64,000 bases of DNA from CAYSEW01 sp964430245 (GTDB lineage: Bacteria; Bacteroidota; Bacteroidia; Flavobacteriales_D; Parvicellaceae), in assembly GCA_964430245.1 (NCBI GenBank), contig CAYSEW010000009.1:1-64000 (forward strand), read 5' to 3'. Positions 33,435 through 42,699 of this stretch are shown here, piece by piece (positions within the stretch are counted from its first letter, which is position 1; the number at the start of each line of letters is the position of its first letter). Both the position numbers and the translations under genes were made by a program. Under the pieces are notes generated by a model. The model was not told the origin of the DNA. It searched no databases and saw only the letters and a list, made by a program, of their open reading frames with translations.

Positions 33435-35315
33435 ATGAAAGCAGCATTTAAGTATATAGTTTTTATTGCCTTCAGTATGACATTTTTGTTTAGTACTGCA
33501 CAACTCAATGAACTAGATTTTAGAATGGCAATGAACTATTATAATAATGGTGATTTTGAGAAAGCAGCTATGTACTTTGATAAGCTATATTCAAAATCTA
33601 ATCTAAATGAGATTTATGAGCCATATAGAAGAACTCTTATTGAATTGGACAGATTTAAGGAGGCAGAAAAAATTTGCAAATTACAGGTTAAAAATCATCC
33701 TGAAAAATACAATTACTTAGTAGACTATGGTAAATTAATGGAATTATGGGAAAAAGAAGAAAAAGCCAATACTATCTATAATGAAGCTATAGGGAAAATT
33801 GATGAAAACTCGGAACATATTCAGATCAGTAATTTAGCCAATGCATTTGAGAAGGGGGGAATGTTTGATCAAGCATTAAAAGTATATCAGCTGGGTAATA
33901 AATACTCATCTACACAAAAAAGTATATATAATCAAAAGATTGCTTATATCTATGGTAGGCAAGGTAAAACAGAATTGGTTATAGGTACGTTACTTGAGCT
34001 TCTTGAAATAAGTGATTCTTATTATTCTGTAGTACAAAGAGGGATAAATAACTCTATTGATCTAGCAGGTGATATAAAGGGTAGAGAGGTGCTTAAAAAA
34101 ACACTAATAAAAAAAAGTCAGCAAAATCCTGGAAAAATCATTTACAATGAAATGTTGGCTTGGTATTTTTCTACTATTGATGATTTTGAAGGGTCTTTTA
34201 TTCAGGTAAAAGCAATTGATAAAAAGCAGAGGGCTGGAGGTAAAAGATTGTTGGAGTTAGGGGAGTCTTGTTATATTAATGAGGCATATGATGTTGCTAT
34301 AAAGTGTTATAATGAAATCATTAAAAATTATCCATCAACTAATATGGCGGGTAAGGCAAAAGCGAAAACATTAAAAGTCTTAAAAAGTAAATTATTAGCT
34401 GGGGGAAATGTAACAAATGATCAATTGTTGGTATTAAAAGATAATTATTTAAAAACTATTGATGACATCAAATCCTATTTTCCTGATTTTGAAAGGGACT
34501 CAAGGTATATCTCAGTAATTAGGGATTTGTCGGAATTAGAAGCTTATTATTTACATGAATACGCTATAGCAGAAGAAAGATTAAGAAAGCTGATTTCTTC
34601 TGGGTTTATTTCTAAACGAATAAAGGGAGAAATTAAATTAGAGTTAGCAGAGATACTTGTTTTAAAAGGGATGGTATATGATGCATCTTTGCTATATCTA
34701 CAATTAGAGAAGGAATTTAAACATGACCCAGTTGGACATGATGCTAAATACAAGAATGCAAAGATTTATTACTACATAGGAGAGTTTGAATGGTGTCAGG
34801 CTCAATTAGACGTATTAAAAGCATCTACCTCTAAACTTATAGCAAATGATGCAATGGACCTTTCTTTATTGATTACAGACAATTATAACCTTGACACTAC
34901 TGAAGTTACAATGAAATTATTTGCAAAGGCCGACCTGTATATTATTCAGCATAAATATAAAGAGGCTGAGGCAATTTTTGATTCTATAAATCATCAAAAT
35001 GGTTATCACACACTAAACGATGATATCTTGTTTAGAAGAGCGAGTATTTTCATCAAACAGCAGTTATACGAAAAAGCAGTTGAGGAATTAAAAAAAATAT
35101 TAGCAGATTATTCTGATGACATCCTTGCGGATAATGCACTGTTTATTTTAGGGGAATTATATGAAAAGCAATTTAATAACCTTGAAAAAGCTAAAGAGTG
35201 TTATAAAAAAATATTATTTGAGCATAGTGGAAGTTTATACGTAGTAGAGGCAAGAAAAAGGTATCGGAGGTTGTCAGGAAAAAACAATGAAGAAATAAAA
35301 TCAGACTCTTTATGA
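33435..35315 (+). CDS. Tetratricopeptide-repeat protein, exported
   Basis: A 626-aa protein with a signal peptide (1-22, ending near FSTAQ). It is built from TPR units throughout, such as AMNYYNNGDFEKAAMYFDKL at the start and the FILGELYEKQFNNLEKAKECYKKI unit near the end (given here only by position, about 575-600). TPR arrays are protein-binding scaffolds; in this phylum they often support envelope assembly. The stop overlaps the DUF4286 gene start by four bases (ATGA). Confidence 0.85.
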   Translation: MKAAFKYIVFIAFSMTFLFSTAQLNELDFRMAMNYYNNGDFEKAAMYFDKLYSKSNLNEIYEPYRRTLIELDRFKEAEKICKLQVKNHPEKYNYLVDYGKLMELWEKEEKANTIYNEAIGKIDENSEHIQISNLANAFEKGGMFDQALKVYQLGNKYSSTQKSIYNQKIAYIYGRQGKTELVIGTLLELLEISDSYYSVVQRGINNSIDLAGDIKGREVLKKTLIKKSQQNPGKIIYNEMLAWYFSTIDDFEGSFIQVKAIDKKQRAGGKRLLELGESCYINEAYDVAIKCYNEIIKNYPSTNMAGKAKAKTLKVLKSKLLAGGNVTNDQLLVLKDNYLKTIDDIKSYFPDFERDSRYISVIRDLSELEAYYLHEYAIAEERLRKLISSGFISKRIKGEIKLELAEILVLKGMVYDASLLYLQLEKEFKHDPVGHDAKYKNAKIYYYIGEFEWCQAQLDVLKASTSKLIANDAMDLSLLITDNYNLDTTEVTMKLFAKADLYIIQHKYKEAEAIFDSINHQNGYHTLNDDILFRRASIFIKQQLYEKAVEELKKILADYSDDILADNALFILGELYEKQFNNLEKAKECYKKILFEHSGSLYVVEARKRYRRLSGKNNEEIKSDSL

Positions 35316-35626
35316 TATTATACAATGTAACAATTAATATTGATCATGATGTTCATGATGAATGGCTGCAATGGATGAAATCAAAACACATTCCAGATGT
35401 GCTAAATACAGGACTCTTTATTGAGAATAGAATTTGTAGAATATTAGCCGAAGAAGAGGGGGGGAAGTCATATAGTATTCAGTATTTATTAAAGAATATG
35501 GCTGATTATAATACTTATCAGGATGAATATGCTGCAAACCTTCAGCTTGAACATACCCAAAAGTTTGAGGGTAAATTTGTTGCTTTCAGAACTATTTTAG
35601 AGGTTGTTCATGAACACAGATATTGA
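35312..35626 (+). CDS. DUF4286 family protein
   Basis: A 104-aa cytosolic protein with the DUF4286 pattern (ILYNVTINIDHDVHDEWLQW, then HIPDVLNTG). The fold is ferredoxin-like; function unknown but conserved in Bacteroidota. It overlaps the TPR gene at its start and the deaminase gene at its end. A run of seven G lies at 35458-35464 in the coding sequence. Confidence 0.85.
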   Translation: MILYNVTINIDHDVHDEWLQWMKSKHIPDVLNTGLFIENRICRILAEEEGGKSYSIQYLLKNMADYNTYQDEYAANLQLEHTQKFEGKFVAFRTILEVVHEHRY

Positions 35627-36524
35627 GAATCTTTTTACATTGCCATCTCCTGTTGAGCCACTAGATCTCAGTTATTTTGGGGTTAAAAAACATGAAATTT
35701 GGATAAAAAGAGACGATCTTATTCATGACATCATTTCTGGAAATAAATGGAGGAAATTAAAATATAATATTCAACATTATTTCAACAATCAATTCAAAGG
35801 AATAGTAAGTTTTGGAGGAGCCTATTCTAATCATATTGCAGCATTAGGGCAGCTTTCTAAAGAGCTCAATATTCCAACTATTATTTTTATAAGAGGAGAG
35901 AGGCCCCGTTTATTAAATCCAACTTTAATAAAATGTAGAGAAGATGGCGTAGACCTTAGGTTTGTCTCAAGAGAACAATACAGAGAAAACAAAACCATAT
36001 TATCGGATATAAATAAAGAATTCCCTGATCATTTAGTTATTCCAGAAGGGGCATCTAATGATAATGGTATTAAAGGATGTTTTGAGTTAGTAAAGGAAAT
36101 TGATATAGGATTTGATGAGATATATTGTGATGTAGGAACAGGGGCAACTTGTGTTGGGATTTCAAGTGCGTTAAATAATAATCAGCATGCAATAGGAATA
36201 GTTGTTTTAAAAGGAGCTAAAAATATCAATAATGAAATAGGTAATTTATTAAAGTTAAAAACTAATAGTTTCACCCTAAAACATGATTATCATTTTGGAG
36301 GATATGCTAAAAAAAATAATGACTTAATTAAGTTTATGCAAACGTTCTATGATAAAACAGGAATTAAAACTGACCCTATTTATTCAGGAAAAATGTTCTA
36401 CGGTTTAATAAGAGAGTTGCAAAAAGATAATTCAAAGAAAAGTAAAAGAATTGTTGCTTTACATTCAGGAGGACTTCAGGGAATTTCAGGATATGAAAAA
36501 AGATATGGGCTTAAAATATTTTAA
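35610..36524 (+). CDS. PLP-dependent deaminase, ACC deaminase / D-cysteine desulfhydrase family
   Basis: This 304-aa fold-type II PLP enzyme has its PLP lysine in SGNKWRKLKYN (about residue 45) and the phosphate-binding loop in GTGATCVGIS. Substrates in the family include D-cysteine and aminocyclopropane carboxylate; sequence does not decide which. I place the start at ATG 35610, inside the DUF4286 gene, rather than the TTG at 35604. It is the last gene of the serS-led run. Confidence 0.88.
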   Translation: MNTDIENLFTLPSPVEPLDLSYFGVKKHEIWIKRDDLIHDIISGNKWRKLKYNIQHYFNNQFKGIVSFGGAYSNHIAALGQLSKELNIPTIIFIRGERPRLLNPTLIKCREDGVDLRFVSREQYRENKTILSDINKEFPDHLVIPEGASNDNGIKGCFELVKEIDIGFDEIYCDVGTGATCVGISSALNNNQHAIGIVVLKGAKNINNEIGNLLKLKTNSFTLKHDYHFGGYAKKNNDLIKFMQTFYDKTGIKTDPIYSGKMFYGLIRELQKDNSKKSKRIVALHSGGLQGISGYEKRYGLKIF

Positions 36525-36556
36525 AAAAAAAGAGCCATTCAAATGGCTCTTTTTTT
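36524..36556. terminator. Bidirectional terminator between converging genes
   Basis: A run of A and AGAGCCAT pair with ATGGCTCT and a run of T, around a TCAA loop. It serves the PLP enzyme gene on plus and the T9SS gene on minus. Confidence 0.9.
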
Positions 36557-36570
36557 AAAGTGAACTTTAG

Positions 36571-38424
36571 TTATTTCTGTAAGATCATTTTTTTAGTAAT
36601 CTTGAATTCATTATTAAAAATCGTATAATAATAAATCCCATTTCTTAAACCATCTGAATTGATATTCAGTTCATGAGTTCCCATTCCCATTGAACCAAGA
36701 TCAATGTGTTTTACGATTTTTCCCGTAATGTCAAAGATCTCAAAAGTTATTTCCTTTTGTTCGTCAAGTTCAAAAATGATTTTAGTATTGTCATTAAATG
36801 GATTGGGTCTGTTTTGACTTAAGTATGCTTTTGTATCGTCTCTTTCCTCGACACTTATAAATGGATCGAAATTCAACCTTACCATTGGGGTTGATGTAGT
36901 ATAATACCATGTTAGATCAATACCATCGTAATAAAAAGAGGTCTGAGGTTCAGAATCTCCTGAAGTTGCAATTACAATATCGTTGGTTGAACCTCCATCA
37001 CCATAAGCACCTGCAACAGCAAGGTATCCTTTGCCTCCTGTCAATGTTAGAGGTGAGAATAATGGAAGTGTAATAGTTGATTGGTTGGTAACATCACCAC
37101 TTGTTGTAATATAATCGGCAGTATTTCCTTCCCAAATAAAATCGCCACTAGCAGCATCAATTGAATAGATAGCAGCATAAACAACAGCTCCTGGTTCTGT
37201 ACTACTACTAATTGTTAGGTCAATTGCTTTCAATGTTTGGTTGGCTATTATGTCAAAATAATTACCTACTTCAAATGGTTCACCAGCATTGTAAGATCCA
37301 CCATCAACACTGCCTTTGTCTCTACCATATGTATACTCAGTAATTTCAATAATTTCATTGGCTGTATTGTCATTTATATTGTCATCAATTGAATCGGAAT
37401 AAACTGACCAAGTTGTGTTTAAAGCACCTAATGTTGCATTAGGTGTATGTTGTGTAGTTGTGAATAATGAATCTGTAGATCCAATAGTTAGTGTTGTTGG
37501 ATTACTTGAAATAGATAATCCACCACCAAAATCAACTGATAAAGTAGTGTTAGGTTGATCAGTTGCTCCATTGTTCATTACATTGGCAGAAAAGTCTATA
37601 GGTGTTATTTGATCCAATGGAATTTGATAGTAAGGAATCCCTAAAGAACCAAAATAATGACTAATAACGGTAAGGTCATTGTTTGGATTGGTTACTATCT
37701 CTACATCATCGATCATCCATCCATACGCAATCCATACATTAGGATTAGTAGCTGAGTTAGGATAAGCAGTTGTCCATTGAAATCTGATCCATACACTAGA
37801 TGAAAGTCCACCTCCAATGTAAGGGGCAAGATTAATCAACTTTGTATCAGGATTAGCATAGGCAGATCCACCTGCTGAGCTCAATACATCTTTATCAGAA
37901 TTATCTCCAATAGGATCGAAAGTAACTCCATTTGTGCTGATCAGTATTTGTTGAAGGTCATTGAATCTTGCACCATATTGTTGAAATTGTAATGAAACTT
38001 GATCTGTCCCAGCTAATGTATTGATGTCGATTGGGCTAGCAGTTGTAACAGAGTAGGTTACATCAAGTGCTTGAGTACCAGTTCCGGATGTTGGGTCTCC
38101 ATTATTCAATTCAGCAAAATTCCCGCCTGATGTTGAGCTGATAGCTGATGAAAAGAACCAACTTTCTTCAGTTGAATTGATGTCCCAACCATAACCTGCA
38201 CCAGACATGGTGTCATTATCGATTGTCCAGGTAGCTGGATTGGAAAAGTCATCACTCCATACAACAATACCTCCTGATTTTTCAGTAGATAAAGTATTGG
38301 AAATATCTTTATCTGTTGTTATAAATCCTTTATTAATGGATTCAGATAAATTAATTAAATTGTTTTGACCTGTGCTGCTTACTGCAACTAATAAGGTTAA
38401 AACACCTAGGTATATTTTTTTCAT
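36571..38424 (-). CDS. Secreted T9SS-sorted protein, paralogue 1
   Basis: A 617-aa exported protein: signal peptide (1-19), then a choice-of-anchor / MAM-like jelly-roll region (SDDFSNPATWTID to MIDDVEIV, about 55-245). A second beta-rich region follows at about 245-525, containing VVYAAIYSIDAASGDFIWEG, then a T9SS type A sorting domain (QNRPNPFNDNT, DITGKIV, NGIYYYTI). No catalytic motif. It is clearly paralogous to the upstream gene at 38560-40386, so the pair arose by tandem duplication. Confidence 0.82.
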   Translation of the reverse strand: MKKIYLGVLTLLVAVSSTGQNNLINLSESINKGFITTDKDISNTLSTEKSGGIVVWSDDFSNPATWTIDNDTMSGAGYGWDINSTEESWFFSSAISSTSGGNFAELNNGDPTSGTGTQALDVTYSVTTASPIDINTLAGTDQVSLQFQQYGARFNDLQQILISTNGVTFDPIGDNSDKDVLSSAGGSAYANPDTKLINLAPYIGGGLSSSVWIRFQWTTAYPNSATNPNVWIAYGWMIDDVEIVTNPNNDLTVISHYFGSLGIPYYQIPLDQITPIDFSANVMNNGATDQPNTTLSVDFGGGLSISSNPTTLTIGSTDSLFTTTQHTPNATLGALNTTWSVYSDSIDDNINDNTANEIIEITEYTYGRDKGSVDGGSYNAGEPFEVGNYFDIIANQTLKAIDLTISSSTEPGAVVYAAIYSIDAASGDFIWEGNTADYITTSGDVTNQSTITLPLFSPLTLTGGKGYLAVAGAYGDGGSTNDIVIATSGDSEPQTSFYYDGIDLTWYYTTSTPMVRLNFDPFISVEERDDTKAYLSQNRPNPFNDNTKIIFELDEQKEITFEIFDITGKIVKHIDLGSMGMGTHELNINSDGLRNGIYYYTIFNNEFKITKKMILQK

Positions 38425-38559
38425 GGTTAAAGAAATTAATTACTAACTATTTTCAATCAAAGTAAATCAAAAAATACATGGTAGTTGCCTCAAAAACACA
38501 ATTATTTCATATAAATAATGTAGGAAAGGCTGGAATTATTAACTAATGGTCTGTCAATA

Positions 38560-40386
38560 TTAATGTTTGATGATCATTTTCTTCGTAATATTTTCACTTC
38601 CAATACTTAAGGAGTAAAAGTAAATACCCGAATTAAATTCAGCTCCCTCAAATACTATTTGATGGGGACCAGGATTTAAATTACCTAGATCATTTGAAAA
38701 AACGATTTTTCCTGAGATGTCTGTAACTTCAAATAGTACACTACCTGATTGCTTCAATTCAATATTTATTAGAGTACTTTCAGTAAATGGATTAGGTTGA
38801 TTTTGTTCCATTGATGCAAATAAGTTAGGTTGTTCATTAATGTTCCAGCCACAACCACCTGTAAGTAGCATTCTTACCATTGGTGTTTTGGTAGTATAAT
38901 ACCATGTAAGGTCCGAACCATCATATTTAAATGAGGTTTGTGGTGCAGAGACTCCAGCTGTTCTTACTACAAGATCATTCGTGGCTCCTGCGTCACCATA
39001 TGAACCAACAACTACAAGGTAACCTTTGCCTCCTGTTAGAGTTACAGGAGTAAATAAGCATAAGGTAACAAGAGATTCATTGGAAACATCACTAGAGGTT
39101 AGAATGTAATCGTCTGTATTTCCTTCCCAGATAAAATCTCCACTTGCTGCATCTATAGAGTAAACAGCCGCATAAACAACTGAACCAGCATTGGAAGCAT
39201 CATCGACTTTAAATTCTATTCCTTCTAATGTTTCGTTGTTGATAATGTCATAGTAATTTCCAATTTCATAAGGCTCTCCGCTATTATATCGATTTCCATC
39301 GGGGTTGTCGTTATCTCTAGCATAAGTGTAATCAGTGACCTCAATACTTTCGTTAGCATAATTATCAGAAGGGGTGTCGTCAATAGAATCTGATGAAGCT
39401 ATCCATTTTAGATCATAAAGTCCAAGAGTTGATGGGGGGGCATAAGCATTAGATAAATACAAAGAATCGCTATTACCAGAAGTAATTGTTACTGGATTGC
39501 TTGCGCCTACTACAGTGCCATTTACATCAATGCTTAGCTTACTGTTGGTCTGGTCATTGGCTCCATTATTAATAACAGATGAAGAGAAATAAATGTCTGT
39601 TATTTGGCTAGTAGGAATTTTATAATAGGGTAATCCCAATGTTTCAAAGTAATGAGATTTTAGGGTAAGATCATTGGCTTCTGCTTCCATGATCTTCATG
39701 TCATCGATCATCCAACAGTAAACTCTAGCACTCCATCCGACTTTTATATAGACTGTAGGTTGATTTCCAGCTACAGCTGAGATGTTGATCTTAACAGTAT
39801 CCGAATTATCTGAATAAGTGTTATTTACATTGTCTCCTTGCACAGTATAGGTTGTCCATGTTACATTATTATTACTTACCATAACATACAAGTCGATACT
39901 ATTGTTAAATCTAAAATATTGCTGAAATTCTAATACTACAGCTGGATGGCCAGTAAGATCTATTGGGCTAGTGGTAAAGTATGATTCAAGATATTGATAA
40001 TTGCTACCAGATGGTTGTCCGTAATTAACATGATTCGCAGAATCCGGGTCACATATTAAAAAGCCATTGGCCGCTGTAGTAGAATTAATGGCAGTTCCAG
40101 CACTTGCTCCATTGTTCGAATTGAAATATCCCCAAGACCCATCATTTGACCATACCCAAGGGCAAATACCCGATAAATCTTGAATAGACCATCCTGCCGG
40201 AAATCCATTTGCAAAATCTTCACTCCAAATGGTTATTCCACTTTTCTCATCAATAGATTGATTTGAATTTACTTTATCTATGGTTGTGCATTCATCTTCT
40301 AATTCAGCAGGGTAATTGAAAGATGATTGCGCATTTGACGTAAATAGAAATGTTAAAAGGGTAAAAGTTAAGTATATATTTTTCAT
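38560..40386 (-). CDS. Secreted T9SS-sorted protein, paralogue 2
   Basis: From ATG 40386 this is a 608-aa protein with signal peptide MKNIYLTFTLLTFLFTSNAQ. It has the same plan as its downstream neighbour: jelly-roll region ending in WMIDDMKIM, a beta-rich repeat region with VVYAAVYSIDAASGDFIWEG, and a T9SS type A sorting domain (PNPFTEST, DISGKIV, NSGIYFYSL). The N-terminal third is diverged while the C-terminal half stays close. A run of seven C on the coding strand (plus-strand G at 39434-39440) lies inside. The function is unknown. Confidence 0.82.
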   Translation of the reverse strand: MKNIYLTFTLLTFLFTSNAQSSFNYPAELEDECTTIDKVNSNQSIDEKSGITIWSEDFANGFPAGWSIQDLSGICPWVWSNDGSWGYFNSNNGASAGTAINSTTAANGFLICDPDSANHVNYGQPSGSNYQYLESYFTTSPIDLTGHPAVVLEFQQYFRFNNSIDLYVMVSNNNVTWTTYTVQGDNVNNTYSDNSDTVKINISAVAGNQPTVYIKVGWSARVYCWMIDDMKIMEAEANDLTLKSHYFETLGLPYYKIPTSQITDIYFSSSVINNGANDQTNSKLSIDVNGTVVGASNPVTITSGNSDSLYLSNAYAPPSTLGLYDLKWIASSDSIDDTPSDNYANESIEVTDYTYARDNDNPDGNRYNSGEPYEIGNYYDIINNETLEGIEFKVDDASNAGSVVYAAVYSIDAASGDFIWEGNTDDYILTSSDVSNESLVTLCLFTPVTLTGGKGYLVVVGSYGDAGATNDLVVRTAGVSAPQTSFKYDGSDLTWYYTTKTPMVRMLLTGGCGWNINEQPNLFASMEQNQPNPFTESTLINIELKQSGSVLFEVTDISGKIVFSNDLGNLNPGPHQIVFEGAEFNSGIYFYSLSIGSENITKKMIIKH

Positions 40387-40396
40387 AAAAGTTATT

Positions 40397-42595
40397 TTAA
40401 TTAGCCATTTCACTCATGAATTTTATTTTCATCAGTCTTATTTCATCTTCGGAGTAATCTCCGTCAAATTCTTCAACTGCAGCATCTATTTCATCAGTTT
40501 CTGCATCTTCCATAAAATAGTCGTAGATCTCTTCCTGAGAGTCTTCATCTAGTATATCATTTAAGTAATAGTCAATATTGATTTTTGTGCCAGACCCTAC
40601 AATATACTCTAAATCAAGTATTAATGTATTAAGGTCTTTACTTTGGCTTTTTGCTATTTCTTCTAAAGGTACTTTTTTGTCAATATTTTTAATCAAGGTT
40701 ACTTTACTACCGCTTTTATTTACAATAGATTTTACAACAAAATCCTGGTGTCTTTCAATATTGTGTTCTTCAACATATTGTGAAATTAGCTCTATAAAGG
40801 GTTGTCCATATCTCATGGCTTTGCCAGATCCAACACCGGAAATATTTTGAAGATCTTCCATGCTTGTTGGGTACTGAATGGTCATTTCTTCTAGCGAGGG
40901 GTCTTGGAAAACAACAAAAGGGGGGATCTTTTTTTTCTGAGAAATAGACTTTCTTAAATCTTTTAGCATTTTAAATAAGTTCTCATCTAAAGCTCCGCCT
41001 CCACCTTTTTGATCAACAATTATATCATCATCATCAGCATCACTAAAATCATGCTCTTTAATCAGCATAAATGATTGAGGTGAATTGATGAAGTTTCCCC
41101 CTTTATCAGATAGAAATAAAGTTCCATAAGATTCAATCTCTTTAATTGCTAGACCCGCTACAATGAGCTGTCTGAAAACTGCATTCCAAAAATGTTCAGT
41201 TTGTGAATCTCCTTTTCCAAAATAATCATTGAGATCATGTTTGTAGGTTTTTACTTTAGATGTTTTCTTGCCTACAAGAATATCAACAAAGTAATTGAAT
41301 TTATGTTTCCCGTCAATGGCTTTAATGGTTTCTAGGGCAAGTTTTACTTCATCTTTGCCTTCAAACTTTTCTTTAGGATTTGTTGAGTTGTCACACATTT
41401 TTGCACCTTCACCATTGACATCATCGAATTCTTCCCCAAAATAATGCAGTAAGAACTTTCTTCTATTTACACTTGTTTCTGAATAAGCTACAACCTCCTG
41501 AAGAAGCTGATTGCCTACTTCTTGTTCTGCAATGGGTTTTCCATGTAAGAATTTTTCAAGTTTTTCAATGTCTTTATAGCTGTAATAGGCCAAACAATGT
41601 CCTTCACCGCCATCTCTTCCTGCTCTTCCAGTTTCTTGATAGTAGCTTTCTAATGACTTTGGAATATCATGATGAATAACAAATCTTACATCAGGTTTAT
41701 CAATACCCATTCCAAAAGCAATGGTAGCGACAATAACTTCAGAGTCCTCCATTAGAAACATGTCCTGGTGTTTAGCTCTTGTGGAAGCATCCAAGCCTGC
41801 ATGATAAGGAAGTGCTCTTATACCATTTACTTGAAGAACCATGGCTAATTCTTCCACTTTTTTCCTACTTAAACAATAAACTATTCCTGATTTGCCTTTT
41901 CGTTGTTTGATAAATCTAACAATATCTTTTTGAACATCTTTTTTAGGCTTTACTTCATAAAAAAGATTGCTTCTGTTGAAAGACGCCTTGTATAGTTTAG
42001 CATCTTGCATGCCTAAATTCTTTTGTATGTCAGACTGTACCTTTGGAGTTGCGGTAGCAGTAAGGGCAATAATAGGCACATTGTTAATGGCTTCAATAAT
42101 AGGCTTTAGCCTTCTGTATTCTGGACGAAAATCATGCCCCCACTCAGAAATACAATGAGCTTCGTCAATGGCAAAAAATGAAATATCAATAGTAGTTAAA
42201 AAATCAATATTGTCTTGCTTAGTAAGTGATTCGGGAGCTACATAAAGCAGTTTTGTAGTTCCGTCTACAACTGCTTTTTTAACTTTTGCGATTTCAGTTT
42301 TATTTAGAGAAGAATTCAGAAAATGTGCAACATCATCATTATCGCTAACTTGCCTGATAGCGTCTACCTGATTTTTCATTAATGCAATCAATGGAGATAC
42401 AACGATAGCAGTTCCGTTATTCATTAAAGCTGGTAGCTGATAGCATAATGATTTCCCGCCTCCTGTTGGCATGATCACAAAAGTGTGATTACCATTCAGA
42501 AGATTTTCAATAACTGCTTTTTGTTCTCCTTTAAAGCTGTTAAAGCCAAAATATTTTTGAAGGGCTGCTAAAGGCTCCATTTTAGCAATTTGCAT
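40397..42595 (-). CDS. recQ: RecQ family ATP-dependent DNA helicase
   Basis: This 732-aa superfamily 2 helicase acts in recombination and repair. Walker A is MPTGGGKS (42-49), the DEAH box lies in IDEAHCISEWGHDFRP (about 139-154), and motif VI is QETGRAGRDG. The zinc-binding and winged-helix region follows, then an HRDC domain (about 555-615) and an acidic C-terminal tail (DDILDED and similar). It is longer than E. coli RecQ (about 610 aa) by this acidic tail. A perfect inverted repeat lies 8-43 bases upstream of the start. Confidence 0.95.
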   Translation of the reverse strand: MQIAKMEPLAALQKYFGFNSFKGEQKAVIENLLNGNHTFVIMPTGGGKSLCYQLPALMNNGTAIVVSPLIALMKNQVDAIRQVSDNDDVAHFLNSSLNKTEIAKVKKAVVDGTTKLLYVAPESLTKQDNIDFLTTIDISFFAIDEAHCISEWGHDFRPEYRRLKPIIEAINNVPIIALTATATPKVQSDIQKNLGMQDAKLYKASFNRSNLFYEVKPKKDVQKDIVRFIKQRKGKSGIVYCLSRKKVEELAMVLQVNGIRALPYHAGLDASTRAKHQDMFLMEDSEVIVATIAFGMGIDKPDVRFVIHHDIPKSLESYYQETGRAGRDGGEGHCLAYYSYKDIEKLEKFLHGKPIAEQEVGNQLLQEVVAYSETSVNRRKFLLHYFGEEFDDVNGEGAKMCDNSTNPKEKFEGKDEVKLALETIKAIDGKHKFNYFVDILVGKKTSKVKTYKHDLNDYFGKGDSQTEHFWNAVFRQLIVAGLAIKEIESYGTLFLSDKGGNFINSPQSFMLIKEHDFSDADDDDIIVDQKGGGGALDENLFKMLKDLRKSISQKKKIPPFVVFQDPSLEEMTIQYPTSMEDLQNISGVGSGKAMRYGQPFIELISQYVEEHNIERHQDFVVKSIVNKSGSKVTLIKNIDKKVPLEEIAKSQSKDLNTLILDLEYIVGSGTKINIDYYLNDILDEDSQEEIYDYFMEDAETDEIDAAVEEFDGDYSEDEIRLMKIKFMSEMAN

Positions 42596-42602
42596 GTGTG
42601 GT

Positions 42603-42638
42603 AAATACTATTAATTATAACATACTAAGATAGTATTT
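42603..42638 (-). promoter_or_regulatory. Inverted repeat upstream of recQ
   Basis: AAATACTAT (42603-42611) and ATAGTATTT (42630-42638) are perfect 9-base arms with 18 bases between, immediately before the recQ start. Symmetric arms 27 bp centre to centre suit an operator for a dimeric repressor, or a leader hairpin. Confidence 0.45.
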
Positions 42639-42699
42639 TTCATTCATGAAATTAAAATGACACCTCTTTTTATTTCTGAGAAATAGTTAAGATTTTTTT

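Noticed and set aside
40316..42158. Plus-strand ORFs in the recQ gene and the start of T9SS paralogue 2
   Set aside because: Frame shadows; recQ motifs on the minus strand are unambiguous.
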